Assembly (NCBI GenBank): GCA_023440945.1
Contig: JAEZRL010000055.1
Coordinates: forward strand, 1 to 7,998
Direction of reading: 5' to 3'
DNA from: Bacteroidota bacterium
GTDB taxonomy: Bacteria; Bacteroidota; Bacteroidia; Chitinophagales; Chitinophagaceae
Length of the DNA: 7,998 nucleotides
Positions within the stretch are counted from its first letter, which is position 1; the number at the start of each line of letters is the position of its first letter. Below the pieces are notes generated by a model that worked only from the letters and a program-made list of their open reading frames with translations, was not told the DNA's origin and did not search any database. Both the position numbers and the translations under genes were made by a program. This document shows positions 1-5,453 of the stretch, one piece after another.

Positions 1-68
1 GCATTCCTGATTGTTCGATCATTATTATAGAGAACGATAGAAGCGGTTACATCATATTCCATATCCAT
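1..68 (-). CDS. Family 2 glycosyltransferase-like protein, N-terminal fragment cut by window edge
   Basis: Reading the minus strand from the ATG at 68, the frame stays open to the window edge and gives 22 residues plus a partial codon: MDMEYDVTASIVLYNNDRTI and onward. The pattern V-T-A-S-I-V-L-Y-N-N-D is the typical first beta strand and nucleotide-sugar-binding start of GT-A fold family 2 glycosyltransferases, often rhamnosyltransferase-like enzymes that build surface polysaccharide. The ATG at 62 (MEYDV...) is an equally good start. An in-frame stop lies further upstream, so no longer N-terminus is available. Only the first strand is visible, so substrate and product cannot be inferred. It shares orientation with the dehydrogenase gene to its right but is separated from it by a terminator-like hairpin, so it probably has its own promoter. 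Confidence 0.62.
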   Translation of the reverse strand, partial: MDMEYDVTASIVLYNNDRTIRN

Positions 69-76
69 ATAATCAT

Positions 77-84
77 CAAATGTA
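77..84 (-). promoter_or_regulatory. Candidate Bacteroidota -7 element for the left-edge glycosyltransferase gene
   Basis: The minus strand reads TACATTTG, an exact match to the Bacteroidota -7 consensus TAnnTTTG. It lies 9 to 15 nt before the two possible start codons, which implies a very short leader. No clear -33 TTTG is present at the usual distance, and such an 8-mer can occur by chance in AT-rich DNA. Confidence 0.3.
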
Positions 85-91
85 TGCCAAA

Positions 92-112
92 ATACAAAAA
101 TGGGTTTTGTAT
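92..112. promoter_or_regulatory. Perfect 8-bp inverted repeat upstream of glycosyltransferase gene
   Basis: ATACAAAA (92-99) and TTTTGTAT (105-112) are exact inverted repeats around a 5-base spacer. If the -7 element at 77-84 is real, this dyad covers roughly the -20 to -40 region of that promoter, where an operator would act. If transcription starts further upstream it would instead be a weak leader hairpin. The protein that would bind it is unknown. Confidence 0.4.
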
Positions 113-325
113 GTGGGTAAGTTTAAGATGCCTTAGATGTTTGCAACGTTTTCTTTACCAATACTTTTATTGTTTTCTTAACAAGATGATGTAACTCTGA
201 AATGAAGTAAAGAATAAAAACATGTAGAAAATTAAAGACCGAAATAATGATTATTGGATGTTAAGTAAATCTTTTTACAGCTTTTTCAGAAGGATAGAGT
301 GATAGCAGCGGCGTTATTACAAAAC
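113..325. other. Non-coding AT-rich spacer
   Basis: Together with the flanking elements this belongs to the roughly 380-bp gap between the glycosyltransferase start and the dehydrogenase stop. I see only short AT-rich dyads (AATAAT/ATTATT at 243-255 and GTAAA/TTTAC at 265-278). Neither has features that distinguish it from chance. No open frame with protein-like content was found. Confidence 0.5.
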
Positions 326-357
326 AATTGCGGATGTAGGTGAGTACATCCGCAATT
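326..357 (-). terminator. Hairpin terminator downstream of PQQ-type dehydrogenase
   Basis: AATTGCGGATGTA (326-338) and TACATCCGCAATT (345-357) are a perfect 13-bp inverted repeat with a 6-base loop. On the minus strand the stem is followed by GTTTTGTAAT, a partly T-rich tail, about 90 nt after the dehydrogenase stop codon. Position and stem strength fit an intrinsic terminator ending that transcript before the glycosyltransferase gene. The T-tract is imperfect, so a 3'-end stabilising hairpin is the alternative. Confidence 0.68.
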
Positions 358-448
358 TGATTAATTGTTCTTTGCAAACAGATTGATGTTTTCTTTCAAT
401 ACAAGAACCTTGCATAAAGAAGAGTTGCCATAATATTTTCTACACAGT

Positions 449-1792
449 TTATTTACCTGTATATACAATTCTGTAGATCGTACCATTTGTATCATCAGAA
501 ACATATAAAGAACCGTCCGGCCCTTGAGCAAGACCACATGGACGATGTTTGGCGCTTCCCGGCGAAACATTATTTACACCTGCAAAATTATCAGCAAACA
601 CTTCCCAATCTCCACTTGGTTTACCATCTTTAAAAGGAACAAACACTACAAAATATCCTTTCTGAGGCTCTGGTGCACGATTCCATGAACCATGAAATGC
701 GATGAAAGCGCCATTCTTATATTTTTCGGGAAACTGGTTACCGGTATAGAATAAAAGGCCATTTGGAGCAAGATGACCCGGAAAAGCATCGGCAGGCTGA
801 AGAAGTTTAGAAGAATCAAGCATGTCACTTTGTGTTTTTTTAGTATCCCCGCCATATTCCGGATTCACAAAATATTTGTGCTGATTTTCATCATAATAAT
901 AATAAGGCCAGCCTGCATTTGCACCTTGATGCAATTCATACATACATTCTGCAGGTAATTCCGCACTTTGTTTAGCATTGTAATACTGCGGATAAAAATC
1001 ATAAAAACCATCTCTTCCATGTTGCATAACAAACAAGGAATTTGTTTGATTATTCCAGTCAAGACCAACAACATTACGCAAACCGGTAGCATAATGAGTT
1101 CCATTACCATAGGTTTGATTTTGCTGATCAGCTTTAAATTGCCAGATACCACCAGCAGAATCAAGAATAGGACAAGGCCTCATACCAGGTGAACCTTTTG
1201 TTCTGTCTTTCTCCTGGCAAGCGTTGGAATAAGCACCAATATTTACATAAATATTTCCATTGTTATCAAGTGCAATACTTTTTGAATTATGCTGGCCTCT
1301 GTCTATCAATCCTGTTACAATATGCTCAGGATTGTTTTGATCAGTTACCGTGTTGTTTGCATCCAGTTTATAACGATAAATATCGGTGTTAGATGAAGCA
1401 TACAGATAACCATTCTTAAGGGCTATTCCCGTACCGCCGTAATCACCAAAACCTGATTGTTTATCGGCCTTGCCATCGCCATTTGTATCCTGAAGCAATA
1501 AAACTCCTTTGCCTCCTTTTGCATCTGAAAGTTTTACATAAATATCACCTTTATCAGTAACAACTAAATGTCTTGCACCACCTGTATTATCAGCAACAAC
1601 CAAAGCGCCAAAACCTGATGGAAGTTTAAGTCCCGCATTATTTGAATCCGGTTTTATGTTACTGTTTAGTGTTTGTTGAGGATTTGATTTGGCAGAATCA
1701 GAAGTGTTTTCGTTCATCTTACCGTTATTGCAAGCTGTTATTAGCCCCGCTGTAAAAAATACCAGGAAGGTATAAAATAGTGTTTTTTGCAT
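449..1792 (-). CDS. PQQ-dependent glucose/sorbosone dehydrogenase-family lipoprotein
   Basis: This 447-residue protein is a membrane-anchored beta-propeller of the glucose/sorbosone dehydrogenase family, whose members oxidise sugars or related compounds with pyrroloquinoline quinone outside the cytoplasm. The start at 1792 was chosen over the longer frame (to 1921) because it gives a clean lipoprotein signal: MQKT, a hydrophobic stretch, then lipobox ITA-C with the lipidated Cys at 21. A Ser/Asn-rich linker (22-55) precedes the propeller. Visible motifs are the calcium-loop-like DTNGDGKAD (102-110); GQHNSKSIAL (166-175), whose His168 aligns by eye with the family general base; TGLRN (237-241); MQHGRD (256-261); NAGWPYYYYD (292-301); AFHGSWNR (365-372); HRPCGLAQGPDGSLYVSDD (416-434). 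Cys192 and Cys207 could pair. It is a single gene with a terminator downstream. Substrate and cofactor are inferred from the family, and many Bacteroidota homologues are uncharacterised and may get PQQ from outside. Confidence 0.88.
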   Translation of the reverse strand: MQKTLFYTFLVFFTAGLITACNNGKMNENTSDSAKSNPQQTLNSNIKPDSNNAGLKLPSGFGALVVADNTGGARHLVVTDKGDIYVKLSDAKGGKGVLLLQDTNGDGKADKQSGFGDYGGTGIALKNGYLYASSNTDIYRYKLDANNTVTDQNNPEHIVTGLIDRGQHNSKSIALDNNGNIYVNIGAYSNACQEKDRTKGSPGMRPCPILDSAGGIWQFKADQQNQTYGNGTHYATGLRNVVGLDWNNQTNSLFVMQHGRDGFYDFYPQYYNAKQSAELPAECMYELHQGANAGWPYYYYDENQHKYFVNPEYGGDTKKTQSDMLDSSKLLQPADAFPGHLAPNGLLFYTGNQFPEKYKNGAFIAFHGSWNRAPEPQKGYFVVFVPFKDGKPSGDWEVFADNFAGVNNVSPGSAKHRPCGLAQGPDGSLYVSDDTNGTIYRIVYTGK

Positions 1793-2216
1793 AAAAGGTG
1801 TTTTGCAGAAGTATAATTGAAAGTATAAAGATAAGATAAGACAGAAATTAAAGTTGCTGATAAAATTGCTATTCATAATCAATTTCATTAGAACTTTTAT
1901 ATCCTTGATATATAACTGCAACCTGTTTTCTTCTTTAATCTTCTTTTTTAAAAATACGTGTTTCTATTCTCAGTGTCGTCGCCTGGCCTTGCTTATTACA
2001 ACTACACTTTTTATTTATTTCTGAATTAATAGGCGATATTTCGTTAGCTTCTTCGTGTCTTGACAAAGGGGAAATGGCAATTATCGGAAGAGCCTATGCA
2101 GTAGCAGATCTTTTAGCTCATATTTACAGTAAAAGAATAAATTAATCATAAGCAAACCAGGCTATTTGCAACTATCATGACTAAGTGAAGACACTCAGCA
2201 GCTAAAGGAAGTCTTT
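1793..2216. other. Gene-poor gap between dehydrogenase and AarF-family gene
   Basis: The 424 bp hold the AT-rich leader of the dehydrogenase gene (about 1793-1935) and the 3' flank of the AarF-family gene. No convincing terminator is seen after the AarF gene and no TAnnTTTG element faces the dehydrogenase. The only protein-like content is a short plus-strand open stretch ending at 2145, listed separately. Confidence 0.5.
2074..2145 (+). pseudogene. Possible small ORF or remnant of a decayed gene
   Basis: An ATG at 2074 begins a 23-residue reading frame, MAIIGRAYAVADLLAHIYSK then RIN and a stop. The same frame is open upstream back to about 1939 without any ATG. Just before the ATG it reads SLASSCLDKGE, so the protein-like run is longer than the ATG-started part. 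AAAGGGGAA immediately before the ATG is purine-rich and resembles a ribosome-binding site, which is unusual here. It could be the 3' end of a degraded gene, a genuine tiny peptide, or chance. I do not recognise a family, and it runs opposite to both flanking genes. Confidence 0.22.
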
Positions 2217-3533
2217 CTATCTGCTCGCTAATGGTTCTATATGCGGCTTAAACTTATCCGTTTTTACCTGTGCCTTTAACTCGTGCAAAATATTATACAA
2301 GCCAAAGTTGGTTCGGTTGATGTATATAAAATGTTTTACGCCACGGGCCTGCTTAAACTCCGGCATTCTCGCTATCTTATCACCATAAGCATATAAGCTG
2401 TCGAAATATTCGTCCTGGCTAAAGTCGAAGCTTTCACTCGCATAAGGCTTTGCAAATAATTCAATCATTTCCTTATACCATCTATGGTAAAATTCTACTT
2501 GCTGAGGTGTATCAGTAGGCCAGATCATTTCCAGCTTACGAAATGCTTCGATGGTCTTTGCTTTATCTTTTAAAACATCCGCTGATACCAAAGAAAAGAA
2601 CGGGTAGTAGAAATCATCGGGCAACTGCTTGATGCAACCAAAATCAATAATACCCAGCTTTTCACCCGGTGTGATAAGGAAATTACCGGGATGAGGGTCG
2701 GCATGCACCTTTCGCAGTTCGTGTTGCTGAAAATTATAAAAATCCCACAAAGCCTGTCCAATTTTATCCCGCAGTTGCTGTGAAGGGTTTGTTTCTAATA
2801 ACTCTTTTAAATGTAAGCCTTCAAGCCAATCCATGGTGATAACACGATGCCCTGACATCTCCGGATAGTAAGTGGGAAACACCACATTATCCAGCACACT
2901 GCAAGCCTTAGAGATTTCCATGGAGCGCTTCACTTCCAGCTCATAATCCGTTTCTTCCAGCAAACGTTCTTCCACTTCTTTTGCATACACCTCAAAATCT
3001 TTTTCATTCATGCCTATCAGGCGAAATGCAATTGGCTTTACCATTTTTATATCGGAAGAAATGCTGTCACCTACACCGGGATATTGAATCTTTACCGCTA
3101 AATCTTTTCCGTTCAGCCTCGCCTTATGTACCTGGCCTATCGAAGCGGCATTCGTTGATCTTAAATTGATTTGATCAAACATCTGCTCCGGCGATTTTCC
3201 AAACAGTTTTGAAAAAGTGCGAACGATCAACGGACCTGATAAAGGTGGTGCATTGTATTGCGAAAGCGAGAACTTATCTATGTAGGCTTTGGGCAAAACA
3301 TTCCTGTCCATGCTCAGCATCTGCGCAATCTTTAAAGCGCTGCCTTTTAGTTCGCTTAAGGAGTTGTATATGTCGGCCGCATTATCTTCATTTAATTCTT
3401 CACGGCTTAGTTCCGGGTTGAAAAGTTTTTTTGAATAATGCTTGATGTAATTGCCACCTATCTGGATGCCTGTCTTTACAAATTTAGCGCTGCGTGCAAC
3501 CTTTGTTACAGGTATGCTTTCTTGTTCTTTCAT
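2217..3533 (-). CDS. AarF/ABC1/UbiB-family atypical protein-kinase-like protein
   Basis: This 438-residue protein belongs to the ABC1/ADCK/UbiB family of atypical kinases, ATP-binding proteins best known for supporting ubiquinone synthesis and lipid-related functions. Family landmarks occur in order: a KxGQ-region motif as SALKIAQMLSMD (65-76), the Ala-rich nucleotide loop NAASIGQVHKA (128-138), the lysine strand DLAVKIQYPG (144-153), the E-T-D-Y-E region (194-198), the HADPHPGN catalytic loop (277-284) and the metal-binding IDFG (296-299). It lacks the two C-terminal membrane helices of E. coli UbiB and is about 100 residues shorter, so it is probably soluble or peripheral. The third position of KxGQ is Ala. 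The gene begins 3 nt after the TetR-like gene's stop, implying co-transcription and translational coupling. Since Bacteroidota use menaquinone, a ubiquinone role is doubtful. The true substrate is unknown. Confidence 0.9.
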   Translation of the reverse strand: MKEQESIPVTKVARSAKFVKTGIQIGGNYIKHYSKKLFNPELSREELNEDNAADIYNSLSELKGSALKIAQMLSMDRNVLPKAYIDKFSLSQYNAPPLSGPLIVRTFSKLFGKSPEQMFDQINLRSTNAASIGQVHKARLNGKDLAVKIQYPGVGDSISSDIKMVKPIAFRLIGMNEKDFEVYAKEVEERLLEETDYELEVKRSMEISKACSVLDNVVFPTYYPEMSGHRVITMDWLEGLHLKELLETNPSQQLRDKIGQALWDFYNFQQHELRKVHADPHPGNFLITPGEKLGIIDFGCIKQLPDDFYYPFFSLVSADVLKDKAKTIEAFRKLEMIWPTDTPQQVEFYHRWYKEMIELFAKPYASESFDFSQDEYFDSLYAYGDKIARMPEFKQARGVKHFIYINRTNFGLYNILHELKAQVKTDKFKPHIEPLASR

Positions 3534-3536
3534 ACT

Positions 3537-4190
3537 TTAAAATCTCATCTTTTCTTTAAACCTGCCGTTGCGTATCACAAATTTTCCATATTCAAAAATG
3601 TCGTCGAGGGGCGAACGCTGAAAAAGATCAAACGTAACATTTACGCCACGCTCGATGGCTTCATCGGTCTTCTCAAAATTCTTGCTGCTGTCACTGATCC
3701 AGAAGTTGATAATAATACCAAACTGGATCCATAAAGCATTTTTGTAACGTTTGGAAAGATAACGCCTGTCTGCCAGCTCGCCACTTTCAAGGCCTGTTTG
3801 TATCACGTTCTCCGCAAAGGTTTGAAAAACATTTTTTACGTTATCAAGTACCTCAGGCGTAGAGAGGTGGGTGCGTGATCTGCGCAAGCTGTAAACGATA
3901 AAACTGCGTTGGGTTTTGAGCAGTTCGATGTAGGCATAAAAGAAGGACAATATTTTCTCTCTCGAGGTGTAAGTTGCCCAAATTTCCTGTTGCTGAACCT
4001 GCTCGATTGCTTTAACGGTAAGCATGTACCAAACATCTTTCTCTATCGCAGTGAAAGAAGAATAAAAATCATAAAACTCCTGTTCGGTAACGCCGATGTT
4101 TTTTGCAAAGGCATATACTGATTTAGGTTGTTCGTTGTGCGTAAGCACATAATCTATATAAGCATCCTGTAATTGTACTGCTGTAGCCAT
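3537..4190 (-). CDS. TetR/AcrR-like transcriptional regulator
   Basis: A 217-residue all-helical protein with a TetR-type layout. An N-terminal helix (about 5-17) is followed by a helix-turn-helix at roughly 22-48, where SVYAFAKNIGVTEQEFYDFY has the usual A-x-x-x-G-V-[ST]-x-x-x-[FL]-Y spacing. A longer helical C-terminal domain for ligand binding and dimerisation follows, with aromatic-rich helices at 80-105 and 148-166. The HTH diverges from textbook TetR, so a simple domain scan may score it weakly. The only possible start is 4190, because an in-frame stop lies at 4209-4211. The adjoining leader reads CACCTCCTT, the anti-Shine-Dalgarno sequence itself, so no canonical ribosome site is present. 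It is first in a unit with the AarF-family gene. It probably represses its own unit in response to an unknown, perhaps lipid or quinone-like, ligand. Confidence 0.78.
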   Translation of the reverse strand: MATAVQLQDAYIDYVLTHNEQPKSVYAFAKNIGVTEQEFYDFYSSFTAIEKDVWYMLTVKAIEQVQQQEIWATYTSREKILSFFYAYIELLKTQRSFIVYSLRRSRTHLSTPEVLDNVKNVFQTFAENVIQTGLESGELADRRYLSKRYKNALWIQFGIIINFWISDSSKNFEKTDEAIERGVNVTFDLFQRSPLDDIFEYGKFVIRNGRFKEKMRF

Positions 4191-4222
4191 AAGGAGGTGT
4201 TTATTTTTTTAGGATGAAGTAA

Positions 4223-4256
4223 CTGTTTGCCTGGATTTGCAGGGTTGCAAAAACAG
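4223..4256. promoter_or_regulatory. Candidate TetR-type operator upstream of the TetR-like gene
   Basis: Two TTTGC half-sites 10 bp apart (4226-4230, 4236-4240) face an inverted GCAAA (4247-4251), with TTTGC-6 nt-GCAAA forming a dyad. Outer bases extend it: CTGTTTGC at 4223-4230 is mirrored by GCAAA-AA-CAG at 4247-4256, apart from two extra A residues. It sits about 33-66 nt before the TetR start, a natural place for autorepression. Binding is inferred from position and symmetry only. Confidence 0.35.
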
Positions 4257-4350
4257 CATTTAAAGGTACTGCTGAATAACGGTTGAGCGGGTAACTTTAC
4301 TGTTAAATTTGCGGGGGTGGACTGTAGTTGTGGATGCTATTAGTGAAGAA

Positions 4351-4364
4351 CGCCAACAGCGGCG
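4351..4364. terminator. Weak hairpin near the 3' end of the orphan gene
   Basis: CGCC (4351-4354) and GGCG (4361-4364) form a 4-bp GC stem with a 6-base loop, 18 nt beyond the orphan gene's stop on the minus strand. The following minus-strand bases (GTTCTTC) are only mildly T-rich, while a T-run precedes the stem. It may help end the transcript but is weak. Confidence 0.22.
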
Positions 4365-4381
4365 AAAAATAAAATTCCTAA

Positions 4382-5098
4382 TCAAACTAAGTGGCTAATA
4401 TCATACAAATGTGCTTTGACATATGTTGTATTACAATTAAAACCGTATTTCAGGATAAGTGCTCCATATTGAGTTAATCTACACTCAATCTTTTGATATT
4501 TTTCATGTTCATTTTTTTTCGATAATACCGAACTATTTCTTGATTTTTCGACAAGCGAGATTTTTAATATTCCGACATTTACTAGCTCCTCTTGGTTAAA
4601 TTTTTGTTGTGGGTCTTCAGTCAAAAACTGCTTATAACTAATTATATCTGGAAGAAAAGCCCGGTATACCATCGAAGACAACCTCAAAAAAAGATCATAT
4701 GAAAGATTCTCTTCAATTACTGCTTTAAAGAGATTTCCAATAATTTCTGGTTTATTTAAATTGTCTAATTTATCTAAAAGAACAATTAAAGTCTCACCTA
4801 GTTTGTATTTTAGATTTTCATCTTTTGTTACTTTTTCAGTAAATGCTTTTCGTTCTTGTTGAGGAATGTCTTTCAGTTGAAAAAGAAAACTATATACTTT
4901 TTTGGCGAAAATATTTTCGCGAATACTAAGAGTGGCTCTATAAGTTCTATAAAGAGTTCCAAAGAAAGGAATATCTTTTACGCATTCATTTTTTAAAAAT
5001 GAATCAAGTACAATTTCGGAGTAATCGAGAGCTAAATCCTTCAAATTATCGCCCGCTACTGCGTCAATTAATGACACTTCAAGGTTGGCTTTTGGCAT
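4382..5098 (-). CDS. Orphan hypothetical protein, AT-rich, 238 residues
   Basis: I cannot assign a named family. The protein is mostly helical. Residues 1-40 are acidic/amphipathic, with LDYSEIVLDSFL (24-35). Next comes VKDIPFFGTLYRTYRATLSI (40-59) and a basic-aromatic helix FAKKVYSFLFQL (64-75), which together could lie along a membrane. DIPQQERKAFTEKV (77-90) and LLDKLDNLNKPEIIGNLFKA (107-126) look like conserved helical repeats. The last part, after a polar linker (185-200), ends in CRLTQYGALILKYG (206-219), resembling the final strand and helix of a winged-helix domain. From memory, this layout (a D-I-P-x-x-G-T element followed by a helical domain) resembles uncharacterised proteins found sporadically in phage- or defence-associated regions, but I cannot verify that. 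Three sampled 60-base lines are 22-30% GC, against 35-50% in the neighbouring TetR/AarF genes, which suggests acquisition. It is flanked by gaps on both sides and forms no operon. Confidence 0.8.
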   Translation of the reverse strand: MPKANLEVSLIDAVAGDNLKDLALDYSEIVLDSFLKNECVKDIPFFGTLYRTYRATLSIRENIFAKKVYSFLFQLKDIPQQERKAFTEKVTKDENLKYKLGETLIVLLDKLDNLNKPEIIGNLFKAVIEENLSYDLFLRLSSMVYRAFLPDIISYKQFLTEDPQQKFNQEELVNVGILKISLVEKSRNSSVLSKKNEHEKYQKIECRLTQYGALILKYGFNCNTTYVKAHLYDISHLV

Positions 5099-5167
5099 TC
5101 AAATTAATTTCAATAATAAACGAAATTCTTCGCTACTGCTACACTATGGCTCGGCATCAATTCTATT

Positions 5168-5175
5168 CAAATTTA
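5168..5175 (-). promoter_or_regulatory. Candidate -7 promoter element of the orphan gene
   Basis: The minus strand reads TAAATTTG, an exact match to the Bacteroidota -7 consensus TAnnTTTG, about 70 nt before the orphan gene's start codon. No clear -33 TTTG is visible upstream, so the match may be incidental. Confidence 0.33.
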
Positions 5176-5241
5176 CATATCTCGTAATAAATTATAATAG
5201 AGCCTCCCGCTGTTGTTTGTGTTCTCCACCAATGGGCTTAT

Positions 5242-5275
5242 AACCCTATAAGGTTTTAAAAGACCTTATAGGGTT
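5242..5275. repeat. Perfect 13-bp palindrome, possible dispersed repeat or bidirectional terminator
   Basis: AACCCTATAAGGT (5242-5254) and ACCTTATAGGGTT (5263-5275) are exact inverted repeats around 8 bases. The spacer TTTTAAAG can add two T-A pairs past a T/G position. Neither strand has a strong T-run after the stem, so it is not a textbook terminator. From memory, CCTATAAGGT-type palindromes occur as recurrent intergenic elements in some Bacteroidota genomes, but no second copy is present in this window. It lies about 180 nt beyond the response-regulator gene and could end or stabilise that transcript. Confidence 0.55.
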
Positions 5276-5349
5276 TAGGCAATATCTCTTAATGCATGTT
5301 TAAATTTATCTTACTAATATGTAATATTGTTCTTTTGGAATATAACAAC

Positions 5350-5435
5350 GGGAAGAGGCGAAGCTGTGCTGACAAACGCAAGTTTGATAATCAGGTGCAA
5401 ATCTCAACAGGAGAGCCTGCTGCAGCCAGCCCGGT
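5350..5435 (+). ncRNA. Candidate structured RNA or GC-rich foldable element
   Basis: Embedded in AT-rich DNA is a GC-richer block whose plus strand can fold well. CAAAC (5373-5377), GCAA tetraloop (5378-5381) and GTTTG (5382-5386) form a capped stem. It extends by TGTGCTGA (5365-5372) against TCAGGTGCA (5391-5399) across an asymmetric AUAA bulge and one bulged G. Two tandem G-U wobbles and the GNRA loop hold only for plus-strand RNA. A second small stem, CAGG/CCTG (5408-5411, 5416-5419), follows. No plus-strand gene lies downstream; the 3' side runs antisense into the response-regulator gene's end. It could be a small RNA, a mobile repeat or an ancient remnant. No known RNA family was recognised. 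Confidence 0.28.
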
Positions 5436-5453
5436 TAGATAAACTATTAATTC

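Larger units (their letters stand above)
5099..5453. other. 355-bp intergenic region with folded elements
   Basis: This gap lies between the orphan gene and the response regulator's stop codon. It carries the candidate -7 element, the 13-bp palindrome at 5242-5275 and the GC-rich foldable block at 5350-5435, listed separately. The stretch 5276-5340 is AT-rich with nothing recognisable. No protein-like frame was found on either strand. Confidence 0.55.

Noticed and set aside
773..1392. Plus-strand and alternative-frame open stretches within the dehydrogenase gene
   Set aside because: They overlap a clearly conserved protein in another frame and have low-complexity Ile/Leu/Cys content with no domain.
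1793..1921. Longer N-terminus for the dehydrogenase starting at 1921
   Set aside because: The extra 43 residues are AT-driven Phe/Leu/Ile/Asn-rich sequence and would bury the lipoprotein signal; the ATG at 1792 gives a correctly placed lipobox.
2570..3421. Open stretches in other frames across the AarF-family gene
   Set aside because: They lie wholly under a gene with intact kinase motifs and look like translation noise.
4191..4221. AAGGAGGTG on the plus strand as a ribosome-binding site
   Set aside because: The nearest ATG (4213) is followed by one codon and a stop, so no gene uses it.
5421..5428. GCTGCAGC 8-bp palindrome around 5420 as a regulatory site
   Set aside because: It does not extend and is common enough in a GC-rich block to be unremarkable.
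5350..5435. Cobalamin riboswitch
   Set aside because: Only GGTGCAAATC is similar; the later conserved core and the partner stem are not present, and no plus-strand gene follows.
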